Positions 1 through 7,600 of a DNA stretch of 21,243 bases are shown here, one piece after another (the stretch's first letter is position 1; each line of letters begins with the position of its first letter). Under the pieces are notes generated by a model. That model was not told the origin of the DNA and ran no database searches. It saw only the letters and a list, made by a program, of their open reading frames with translations. This DNA is from JBARRO01 sp049644265 (GTDB lineage: Bacteria; Bacteroidota; Ignavibacteria; UBA10030), in NCBI GenBank assembly GCA_049644265.1, contig JBARRO010000163.1, forward strand, positions 1 through 21,243, in the 5' to 3' direction. The translations under genes were made by a program, and so were the position numbers.

Positions 1-577
1 GCTCGGTGTCGTCCTCCATTTCCCCCATGACACCTTCTGCCCGAACGTCTGATTCAAGCTCGGCGTAGGCGGACCGACCGATATTGACGCGCTGCCAAAG
101 CTCCTCCCACTGGCCGAGTCTCATGTAACAAATCTCGAACTTGGAGAACGAGAATCCCCGTGCAATGAAGTACACTTCGCGCTTGGTAGGATCGGGAGTG
201 ATGACGAGGAGCCGGTCCTGGCGGACCTTGTCCATTTTGAACGGAAGAACACGCGACTCGAGGGCCAGCGTTCGCACGGCCACAGGGAGCTTGTTCAGCT
301 CCTGACGCATGAATCCGATACCCACTTCATCCGCCTGCTCCTGGGCAAGGTCGATTGTCCGGAAAGCATAGAAGTGGGCAATCTCCTGATAGATCTTGTC
401 CCGGTCGACGTGAAAATCTTCAACAAGAACCTGCGGGAGTTTCCGCTTGTTCTTCTGATCTTCCTTGCTGATCGTGTCCAGAGCCGCGAGGAGAATCTCG
501 GCAGTAATGATGCCTTTCTCGACGAAGACATCGCCGAGATCCTTCTTCTTGACCCGTGATTGTACTTGCTGGAGCAT
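1..577 (-). CDS. Type IV pilus/type II secretion ATPase, N-terminal part (partial)
   Basis: This is the first 192 codons of a PilB/GspE-type assembly ATPase; the rest lies beyond the left edge. The translation starts MLQQVQSRVKKKDLGDVFVE and matches the N-terminal MshEN/T2SSE_N domain: a helical part with the 'LGDVFVEKGI' type opening, then 'IYQEIAHFYAFRTIDL' and a second lobe ending in 'KFEICYMRLGQWEELWQRV'. The Walker motifs are not in the window, so ATPase activity is inferred from the family. In these systems the ATPase is cytoplasmic and powers pilus or pseudopilus extension through the inner-membrane PilC/GspF protein. The ATG at 577 lies only two bases after the stop codon of the upstream gspF-like gene, which indicates one transcript and probably translational coupling. 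PilB versus GspE cannot be decided from this fragment. Confidence 0.85.
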   Translation of the reverse strand, partial: MLQQVQSRVKKKDLGDVFVEKGIITAEILLAALDTISKEDQKNKRKLPQVLVEDFHVDRDKIYQEIAHFYAFRTIDLAQEQADEVGIGFMRQELNKLPVAVRTLALESRVLPFKMDKVRQDRLLVITPDPTKREVYFIARGFSFSKFEICYMRLGQWEELWQRVNIGRSAYAELESDVRAEGVMGEMEDDTE

Positions 578-579
578 TG

Positions 580-1917
580 TTACTTTATGCCTTCGATCTT
601 GATATTGGCAGTCTCGGATGAAAGGTAGGTCAGGAACACCATGGAGCCCATGATGAGGACCGAGATGAGCACCTCAATGACGCTGATCAGGTTCTTCATG
701 GCATACGTATTTTCCGTCTCGTAGAAGTCGGCGACCTGCATCGCCGTGGCTTTCATATCACCCGTCTCGCCCGCTGTCCGGAAACGGGAGATCGCCATAT
801 CCGGGAAGAACGTCGTCAACTCCATTGCCTTGGAGAATTCGGTCCCATACTTCAACATGGCGGGGATGGCAAGGGTTTTGATTTGTTTTTCCAGAAACGT
901 GTTGCGGCTCGACTCGGCGGCCTGCTGAATTGCATCAATATTTTCGCCGGAAGACGTGTACATTATGCCCAGAACCCTGCAGAAAAGCTCAACGCTTGTG
1001 TTCCTCAAAATACGACCAATATAAGGAACTCTAATGATAATTCGATCAAACATCAACTTGCCGTTGGTGGAGATGAGATAGGCATAGCCACCACCCAAAG
1101 TCAGGAAGAACAGAATTGTGATGATGCCAAGGTTCGCACGCACGAAGTCGGCGAATTCGAGGGTTCCGGTGGTCAACGGGGGGAGTTCCGAAGTCATCGG
1201 GCCGAGCATTTTGACCATCTCCGGAAGCAGGAAGAGGACATAGAACGCCAGCGCACCGAACAGGGACAAGGACGTCACGGCCGGCAGAATCATGGAGCTC
1301 ATGAGTCCCTTCTTGAAGTCCGCCTGCCGTTCCACAAACCGCGCGACGTTCTCGAAGATCGCTTTCATGTTGCCGCTTTTGGAGGCAATGCCAAGCATGA
1401 GCGCCGTATCCTTCCCGAACACTCGGGATTGACGCATGAATGCTTCCCGGGAATCGGTTCCTTCTTTCAAATCCTTGATGACGTTCCGCAGTGCACCCTT
1501 CAGGTTCTTGTTCCGGACATTATTCACCATTACCTGGAGGATCTCGTTGTAGGGGAGCTTTTGTTCCAGGAGACGTGCACTGGTGCCGATAAAGCTTACC
1601 AGCTCCCCCGTTGGGGCCTGGAACTGGAGGTCGTATTGCTTGCGAACAAACTTGACTTCGAACCCGAGGTTCTTGAGAGCCGTAACCACTTCGTCCCGTG
1701 TGAATGCGCTCTGTGTCCCGTCGAGCACATTGTTGCCGCGGCGAACTCGGTAGGAGTAGGTTTTCTTTCCATGGATCGACTGGATCTTCCATCCCTGCGC
1801 TTGGGCAAGCGTGTTGGCCTTTTCGCGTGCCGCGAAGTAAGAACTCGCGTTCACAAAGCGGTGACCGGTTCTTCCGTTCCGGTCTTTCAGGAGTATTCTG
1901 TATTCAGTCCCTTTCAA
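580..1917 (-). CDS. Type II secretion/type IV pilus inner-membrane platform protein (GspF/PilC family)
   Basis: This 445-residue protein is a member of the T2SSF family, the inner-membrane platform that works with the assembly ATPase. It has a basic cytoplasmic N-terminal region (1-105), then two T2SSF repeats, about 110-234 and 306-430. Hydrophobic segments lie near 206-234, 263-283 and 407-431. Family signatures are visible in 'GTSARLLEQKLPYNEIL', 'SKSGNMKAIFENVARFVERQ' and, in the second repeat, 'RTAGETGDMKATAMQVADFYE'. The N-terminal extension is longer than in minimal PilC proteins. The start is TTG at 1917: an in-frame TAA lies 12 bases upstream, so no longer form is possible, and GGAGCGAG lies just before the TTG. 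The ATPase gene follows after two bases. Pilus versus secretion use is undecided, although the nearby PilX-like gene favours pili. Confidence 0.93.
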   Translation of the reverse strand: MKGTEYRILLKDRNGRTGHRFVNASSYFAAREKANTLAQAQGWKIQSIHGKKTYSYRVRRGNNVLDGTQSAFTRDEVVTALKNLGFEVKFVRKQYDLQFQAPTGELVSFIGTSARLLEQKLPYNEILQVMVNNVRNKNLKGALRNVIKDLKEGTDSREAFMRQSRVFGKDTALMLGIASKSGNMKAIFENVARFVERQADFKKGLMSSMILPAVTSLSLFGALAFYVLFLLPEMVKMLGPMTSELPPLTTGTLEFADFVRANLGIITILFFLTLGGGYAYLISTNGKLMFDRIIIRVPYIGRILRNTSVELFCRVLGIMYTSSGENIDAIQQAAESSRNTFLEKQIKTLAIPAMLKYGTEFSKAMELTTFFPDMAISRFRTAGETGDMKATAMQVADFYETENTYAMKNLISVIEVLISVLIMGSMVFLTYLSSETANIKIEGIK

Positions 1918-2033
1918 GGCCTCGCTCCGTTACGAAACGCATTCCGTCCGGCTTGGGAGAAAATTTGATGAAACGAGCTCGCGGTCGCAGAAGATTTTTT
2001 CTTCGGTGGGGGAAAACACGAAATTCGTTGCGG

Positions 2034-2255
2034 CTATCCTGAGACATCGTCGGCCGTTCTCGTCCTGTAGCTTGCGCCGCAATGATAACAGAATTTCCCC
2101 TGAGGATGCAGAATCGGCTTGCCGCATTGGATGCAAGCGTCAATGAGCTTTGTTCCACAGAGAATGCAGTAGTTCTGTTCCTCAAGCACATGAGAGAAAT
2201 TTCCGCACTTCGGACACAAGCGGTAAAGATTCGAATGGATCGGTGTGGTCTGCAT
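2034..2255 (-). CDS. Small double zinc-ribbon protein (copy 1)
   Basis: This 73-residue protein is almost entirely a double zinc ribbon with four CxxC knuckles: CPKC, CILC, CIQC and CYHC, enough to bind two zinc ions. It ends 'GKFCYHCGASYRTRTADDVSG'-like, and the same block, ending SYKTRT, occurs in the paralogue at 2823-3098. No membrane segment or enzymatic motif is present. Such ribbons usually mediate protein or nucleic-acid contacts, but the partner here is unknown. The ATG at 2255 is preceded by GAGAGAG at good spacing. The gene lies after a terminator-like hairpin (2292-2331) and 116 bases upstream of the gspF-like gene. It may therefore be the first gene of the ribbon-gspF-gspE transcript. 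I recognise the fold but not the function. Confidence 0.8.
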   Translation of the reverse strand: MQTTPIHSNLYRLCPKCGNFSHVLEEQNYCILCGTKLIDACIQCGKPILHPQGKFCYHCGASYRTRTADDVSG

Positions 2256-2291
2256 CAGTCTCTCTCGTTGAATCTACCTCTTTAATAAGAC

Positions 2292-2331
2292 AAAAACCAA
2301 TCGACTCCAGACTTCAAGGTGTCGATTGGTT
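2292..2331 (-). terminator. Intrinsic terminator after the pilin-like gene
   Basis: A perfect 11-bp inverted repeat (2295-2305 against 2321-2331, AACCAATCGAC with GTCGATTGGTT) encloses a 15-nt loop. Read on the minus strand, the stem runs straight into five T residues (2296-2292). It lies 60 bases after the stop codon of the 2392-2820 gene and would end the zinc-ribbon/pilin transcript before the next zinc-ribbon gene. The stem is less GC-rich than strong terminators, so read-through is possible. Confidence 0.7.
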
Positions 2332-2391
2332 CATCTATCTTGTTGAAAAAGAAGAACTTAGAGTCTTGTCAGATTTCTCGGTTTGTCAACG

Positions 2392-2820
2392 TTATAGCAT
2401 TCTCACGTAGACGTCAGAAACTTCCCATTTGTAGCCGCTTTTCTTGCCTCTCTTCGAAAGTCGATAGGAGTCTGTCTTAGTGACCGTTGCCGTCAATTTA
2501 ACCCTGATGCTGTTATAGGTCCCCGTCGTCGTGACGGTCGCTTGGTTGGACGAGAGCGCCGCAATACTGTATTTGACAGTGTCTTTGCTGCTGAACACGC
2601 CGTAGAACTTAATCGAGTTGGTGGTCGGGGCCCAAGCGTTGTTACTAAGATCATTAATGGCAAACCTCAAGCCGGTTCGTGCAAGATTCTCTGCGACAGC
2701 CGTGGAAGCATGTGTTGCAGTGATCGCTGCAGTTGCAGTCTCAGCCCTCTTGATCCCAACGGTATAGAACCCGATGATCAGAGCCACGCCGCTTAACAAC
2801 ACCCCTTTAGATGAGCCCAT
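2392..2820 (-). CDS. PilX-like minor pilin / pseudopilin candidate
   Basis: This 142-residue protein begins with a short polar stretch and one hydrophobic helix (about residues 6-23, 'GVLLSGVALIIGFYTVGI'). An alanine- and threonine-rich helix follows, containing 'AVAENLARTGLRFAINDL', which resembles the N-terminal helix of PilX-type minor pilins (hydrophobic helix then 'A..AGL..A...L'). The C-terminal part is rich in beta-prone residues and ends 'KWEVSDVYVRML'. The usual prepilin cleavage motif with Glu at +5 is not evident, so pilin identity is inferred from architecture and from the nearby gspF/gspE-like genes. The ATG at 2820 follows the zinc-ribbon stop by two bases, and its ribosome site (AGGGGG) lies inside that gene, which points to coupled translation. 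A non-pilin membrane-anchored protein remains possible. Confidence 0.6.
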   Translation of the reverse strand: MGSSKGVLLSGVALIIGFYTVGIKRAETATAAITATHASTAVAENLARTGLRFAINDLSNNAWAPTTNSIKFYGVFSSKDTVKYSIAALSSNQATVTTTGTYNSIRVKLTATVTKTDSYRLSKRGKKSGYKWEVSDVYVRML

Positions 2821-2822
2821 GA

Positions 2823-3098
2823 TTATTTCCCCCTAAAACGTAAACCGTCAAGATAACTGGCGGCGATTACAGGCTCTGAAATCCCAGGTTCTGCGTGTCC
2901 CACAGTGATAGTCCGTGTCTTGTATGATGTCCCACAATTGTAGCAAAACTTCCCATTCGCGTGAATAATTGGTTTCTCACACTCAGGGCAATCTTCAATC
3001 AACTTCGAGCCACAAAAGATGCAGAAATGCTGGGCCTCTTGAGCCATCGTGAGGCTTCCGCAACTGGGGCAAACTCGATATTGATTGTCTGATTTCAC
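2823..3098 (-). CDS. Small double zinc-ribbon protein (copy 2)
   Basis: This 91-residue protein is a paralogue of the product of 2034-2255. It shows four CxxC pairs (CPSC, CIFC, CPEC, CYNC) and the shared block 'GKFCYNCGTSYKTRT', then a 30-residue tail ending 'SYLDGLRFRGK' that copy 1 lacks. The open frame extends to a GTG at 3119. However, the sigma-54 promoter at 3132-3146 predicts a transcript beginning near 3120, so the GTG at 3098 is the better start and gives a leader of about 21 bases. The start then aligns with copy 1 (short polar lead, Y-R-x-C-P). No strong ribosome site is visible. It is the first gene of a two-gene unit with the pilin-like gene. The function of the ribbon is unknown; a role in pilus assembly or its control is inferred from position only. 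Confidence 0.78.
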   Translation of the reverse strand: MKSDNQYRVCPSCGSLTMAQEAQHFCIFCGSKLIEDCPECEKPIIHANGKFCYNCGTSYKTRTITVGHAEPGISEPVIAASYLDGLRFRGK

Positions 3099-3131
3099 GG
3101 TATTTGTTCTGCTAGTCACGCTGAAGTCTTC

Positions 3132-3146
3132 GCAATTTTGGTGCCA
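3132..3146 (-). promoter_or_regulatory. Sigma-54 (-24/-12) promoter
   Basis: On the minus strand the sequence reads TGGCAC-CAAAA-TTGC. It has the invariant GG and GC and exactly the spacing of the sigma-54 consensus TGGCAC-N5-TTGC. The predicted start of transcription is about 3120, just ahead of the zinc-ribbon gene. An NtrC-type activator, the class of protein that sigma-54 promoters require, is encoded immediately upstream. Confidence 0.85.
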
Positions 3147-3264
3147 GGAATGTAACTTGCAGAAACTACAAAAGCAGGAAAAACAACTAAAAACAGGGGT
3201 GTGAGTCTAGATAAATACGGGTCTATCGCGCTAATTCTGAAAAATCAAGAATCGATTGAGACAA

Positions 3265-3281
3265 TTCCGAATTATTCGGAA
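3265..3281. promoter_or_regulatory. Palindrome, candidate enhancer site for the sigma-54 promoter
   Basis: TTCCGAATTATTCGGAA is a perfect palindrome (8-bp arms, one central base). It overlaps the stop codon of the NtrC-type gene and its centre lies about 153 bases upstream of the start predicted for the sigma-54 promoter. That is the usual distance and symmetry for an NtrC-family enhancer site. The adjacent bases 3257-3266 read TGAGACAATT, which also occurs at 9395-9404. The palindrome could alternatively form a weak hairpin at the end of the regulator transcript. Confidence 0.45.
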
Positions 3282-4660
3282 GACCTTTTTGTGAGCTTGA
3301 TTCCCAGCTTGGTGCAACGATCATAGAGGGTTTTCTCTGGAATGCTGAGAATCTGTGCACTTGCCTTGATATTCCATTCTGTTTGCTCAAGCGCCTGAAG
3401 AATTGCCACGCGTGCACTTCGCTCCTTGGCTTCTTTTTCGATAACGCGGAGGGATTGGATCGAGCTCGACGGCGAATTCATCTCGGCAATCTCCTTGGGA
3501 AGCTGTTCCGTGTCGATCGTCCCCGTAGTGGAGAGAAGGATAGCTCTCTGGATGACATTCTCGAGCTCCCGCACATTTCCGGGCCACTGATACTGGGTCA
3601 GGTGTTCGATAGTTGCGGGGCCGAGTTTCAAATTCGGTTTGTTCAGCGAGAGGGCATAGCGTGTAAGGAATGACTCCGCGAGTAGAGGGATATCTTCCTT
3701 ATGCTGCCGAAGAGGCGGAAGCGAAATCGGGTAGACGTTGAGCCTGTAAAAGAGGTCTTCCCGGAATTGTCCCTGCTGGGTCATCGAAACAAGGTCGCGG
3801 TTGGTCGCCGCGATAACCCGAACATCAACGGGAATGGGGCTGGTTCCTCCCACCCGGTCGATTTCCTTTTCCTGCAGCACCCGGAGGAGCTTGACCTGGG
3901 AATGTTGATCGAGTTCTGCGACTTCATCGAGAAAGATGGTTCCGCCGTCGGCAAGTTCGAATTTCCCCATCTTTGAACGCGAAGCTCCGGTAAACGAACC
4001 CTTCACGTGGCCGAACAGCTCGCTTTCGATCAGGTCCTTGACGAGCGACCCGCAGTTTACCGCGACAAACGTCCGTTCATTCCGTTTGCTTGCGAGGTGA
4101 ATTTCGCGCGCAACGAGCTCCTTTCCTGTTCCCGACTCGCCTGTGATCAGGACGGTTACATCCGTCATGGCGACGCGTTGGATCGATTCAAAAATCTCCT
4201 GCATCATTGGGCTGTTGCCCACGATCCGTCCCGATACACGCTCCACTTCCTCACGGAGGACGTTATAACTCCGTTTGAGTGATCGCTCCTGGATGGCTTT
4301 GTCGACGAGCGCCTTCAGTTCCTCGATCTTCGGGGCCTTGGAAATATAGTGGAAGGCGCCGAGCCGCATCGCTTCGACCGCAGTCTCCACGGCGGCATGG
4401 GCTGTCATCATGATCACCGGAAGGTCGCCGAAGGATTCCTTGACCCGGACGAGCACATCGATACCGCTTTGCCCGTGGTCGAGCATCAAATCCAGAAACA
4501 TGACGTCGACCTTTCGGCGGTTCAGTGTGTCCATTGCGTCCTTCTCGTTCTGCGAGCAGAGAACGTTGAAATACGCACTCGTCAGATTCTTGAAGTCGTC
4601 AAGAAATTCCTGGGAGTCGTCAAGGACGAGGACGGTAATCTGATTTTCGCGCTGCTTCAT
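3272..4660 (-). CDS. NtrC-family sigma-54-dependent response regulator
   Basis: This 462-residue protein has the full NtrC layout. The receiver (about 8-122) has acidic residues D14/D15, phospho-acceptor D57 in 'VMFLDLML', T86 and K108. The AAA+ sigma-54 activator domain (about 146-375) has Walker A GESGTGKE at 174-181, the sigma-54 contact loop GSFTGA at 221-226 (usually GAFTGA), Walker B GGTIFLDE at 239-246, arginines in 'FREDLFYRL' and sensor II GNVRELEN at 361-368. A Fis-type helix-turn-helix occupies about 426-458. It should bind enhancer DNA and remodel sigma-54 RNA polymerase when phosphorylated. Its gene starts 33 bases after the kinase stop, so the kinase is the likely phosphate donor, and a sigma-54 promoter lies about 125 bases past its own stop. 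No clear Shine-Dalgarno precedes the ATG. Confidence 0.95.
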   Translation of the reverse strand: MKQRENQITVLVLDDSQEFLDDFKNLTSAYFNVLCSQNEKDAMDTLNRRKVDVMFLDLMLDHGQSGIDVLVRVKESFGDLPVIMMTAHAAVETAVEAMRLGAFHYISKAPKIEELKALVDKAIQERSLKRSYNVLREEVERVSGRIVGNSPMMQEIFESIQRVAMTDVTVLITGESGTGKELVAREIHLASKRNERTFVAVNCGSLVKDLIESELFGHVKGSFTGASRSKMGKFELADGGTIFLDEVAELDQHSQVKLLRVLQEKEIDRVGGTSPIPVDVRVIAATNRDLVSMTQQGQFREDLFYRLNVYPISLPPLRQHKEDIPLLAESFLTRYALSLNKPNLKLGPATIEHLTQYQWPGNVRELENVIQRAILLSTTGTIDTEQLPKEIAEMNSPSSSIQSLRVIEKEAKERSARVAILQALEQTEWNIKASAQILSIPEKTLYDRCTKLGIKLTKRSSE

Positions 4661-4693
4661 GGTTCAACAATAGCGGAGGACGGATGGATAAGC

Positions 4694-7600
4694 TCACACA
4701 TGGGCGGCCTTCAGCCGGAGCAGGTACGTCGTTCCGAACTTCTCCGAACTCTCTTTGACACAGATATCCCCCTCGTATTTTTGCAGAATGGGTGGAATGT
4801 CGCTTAGCTGCGGCTCATGTGCAACCGATGCTCCGTTTGCCTGCTCGAAGACCGCCTGCCACCGTTCCGACGGAATACCGCTCCCCGAATCGCTGATCTC
4901 AATCAACCAGCGGTCGAGCCGCAATCTGGCTGAGATGACGAGCTTGCGCTCCTTCTGCGCTGACATCGCATGAAGGGCGTTCCTGATCATAAGCCCTATG
5001 ACCGAAGTCAGTTCACCCCGCGAGATAGAGGCGAAGGCGCCGGCTTGTGGCAACCGGGTGTCAACATGAACCTTGTTCCCGAGGAGTTCTCGTTCGTGCT
5101 CCTTGAGTGCGCTTTGAGCAGATTCAACGATGTCGCACTGGAAATGTGCAAACAATTGGTCCCGCATCATTCGGACCGCATGGAGCACGTCGTCGACGTG
5201 CTTCGGAATTTCGTGTTCAAGGGAGTCGAGCCGGTCCGGTGTCACGACAGAGTCGAAATCCTGTTTCGTGAGAAGTTTTGTCAACTCCTTGGTATGCACC
5301 CCGAGGGCGAGGATGACATCCGATGCGACTGTATTCGACCAGGATCCCTCAGTTAAGAGCGAAAGTGCCGGGACGGTCTTCTCGAGGTATGTCTTGACGG
5401 TGTCGCGGAACCGGTCCTTCTGGGCTGGAGTAAGAGAATGTCGCAGATTCCTGCCGAAGAGCGCGATGCGGTTCAGACTGAGGTGCGCCCAGTTGCCGTG
5501 GGAGAACGGCTGGAGATCATTCAGAAATTGCTCGCGGTTCTTCCGGAGAGCAAGTTCGTCCGTTGTTCCTGCCGGGGTTGTCATCGATGGGGCTGCGGAA
5601 TCAGAAGATGCAGTTGTCTTGTTGTCGACAGCATAGACGGGGGAAGCCGTACTTTCATGCAATATAACGGAAAATGTCGAACCTTTTCCGAGATTGCTGA
5701 CAACTTCCAGCCGGAATCCCAACAGGTCGCAAAGGGATCGGGAGATGGCAAGACCAAGTCCCGTTCCCCCGAATTTCCTTGCGATGCTCTCATCAGCTTG
5801 TTGGAATGTCTCGAAAATCAAACTCTGCCGGTCGGCTGGAATTCCGATCCCGGTATCGATGACGTCGATGCGCAGCGGCTCGCGGGTCTTCGGGTGCACC
5901 CCAACTCGGACGATGATCGTTCCCTTCTCTGTAAATTTTACGGCGTTTGCAACAAGATTGATGAGAATCTGTTTCAGCTTCTCGAAGTCTGTCTTTAACA
6001 GGCCAGTCGGCTCGGGGACCTGCTGCGTCAGCCGGATTTCTTGCGAAAGTATCCGCCCTTCGAACTGCTCCAGGGTTTCGTGGATCAGAACGCTGAGGGA
6101 GACCGGGCCGGTGTAAATCTCCACGCGTCCGGTTTCGACCTTTGAAAGGTCCAGAATCTGATCGATGAGGGTGAGCAACTGTCTGCCGTTTTCGGAGATC
6201 CGTTCAAGAAACAGGAGGTCCTGCTGTTGGAGGTGGTTATCCTTGTTCTTAAGGAGAACATTGGCGAAACCGATCACGGAGTTCAAGGGGGTTCGCAACT
6301 CGTGGCTGACGTTCGCGAGGAACTGGCTTTTGGCGTTGCTGGCCTGCTCAGCTTTGATCTTCGACTCTTCCAGCATAGTGGAATTCTTTTCCAGCTCACG
6401 GAGGATCTGGCTCAGCTCCCTGTTCGCTTGTTCGAGCTCGTCCTTCTGTTTGAGTGTTTCCTGGGTTCGCTCGGCAACCCTGGCTTCAAGCTCGAGGTTG
6501 CGGCGCGTGATCGACCGGATGCTCTGACGATAGATGGTGACGGTGAGGAGAATGAGGAACATCGCCGAAAAGAATATGAAGGTTCGTGTCTGGTAGAAAT
6601 ACGGTCGCAGACGAACAGTGACCGAGGCACCCGACGTATCCCAGACTCCGTCGCTATTACACGCCATCACCTGAAAGGTGTACTTGCCGGGTGACAGGTT
6701 GTTGTAGGAGGCCATCCTCCGGTACCCTGCGTCGATCCAGGATTTGTCATACCCGGAAAGCATGTACCGGAACGTGGGAGAGTCGTACGAAATGAGGCTC
6801 AGTCCCGCGTAGTGGAATTCAAGGCGGTCCGTTCCGGGTTTAAACTCCAGAGCTCCTCCAAGCATGGCGTCCACGTCGTCGGCAACGACACTCTCGATTT
6901 CCACCGGGGGAGGGAAGGTGTTGATCGGAATGCTGTTGGGGTCAATCATTGCCAGACCGTTGCCGGTTGAGAACCAGAGCTTTCCGTCTTTCGTCCTCCA
7001 CGCCGACGGCTGCGAACCGCCGTTACATTCAACTCCCTTGAGGCCGTCAGACTTGCCGTACGAGACACACGCATAAGATGTGATCGTTCCTTTGGCAAAA
7101 TCCTCGAGGTCGCTCTTCTTTACATGTTGTTTTCCGTTATTGCATCCCATCCAAAGATTTCCGCGGTCGTCCTCCAGGATGTTATAGATAATATCATCAT
7201 GCATTCCGTTCTGTGTGGTGAACGACGTAATTACGCCATCCTTGAGCCGATTCAATCCGCCATTGTAGGTGCCGATCCAGAGTGTTCCCTCACGATCCAT
7301 GAAGAGACACATGACCTCGTTGTTTGAGAGGCCCTGCGCAGTCGTAATCGACGAAATGGCTCTATCCTTGATCCGCCGGATCCCTCCCCCCCCTGTGCCG
7401 ACCCAGATCACGTGGTCCCGGCCTTCAATAATCGTCCGCACAAAATTGTTTCTCACATCCTCACCCAGTTTTAGAGTCTTCGTCGTCTTTCCGTTCCATT
7501 CGGTCAGTCCGGCCGGTGTCCCAAACCAGAAGTCCCCGCGGGAATCCTGAAGGATGGAGTACACACTTTGATTCGGGAGTTGGACGGGGGGAGTGGATAC

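Noticed and set aside
883..1968. Plus-strand open frame of 361 codons
   Set aside because: It is antisense to the gspF-like gene, which has clear family motifs; the plus-strand translation is low in hydrophobic structure and matches nothing recognisable.
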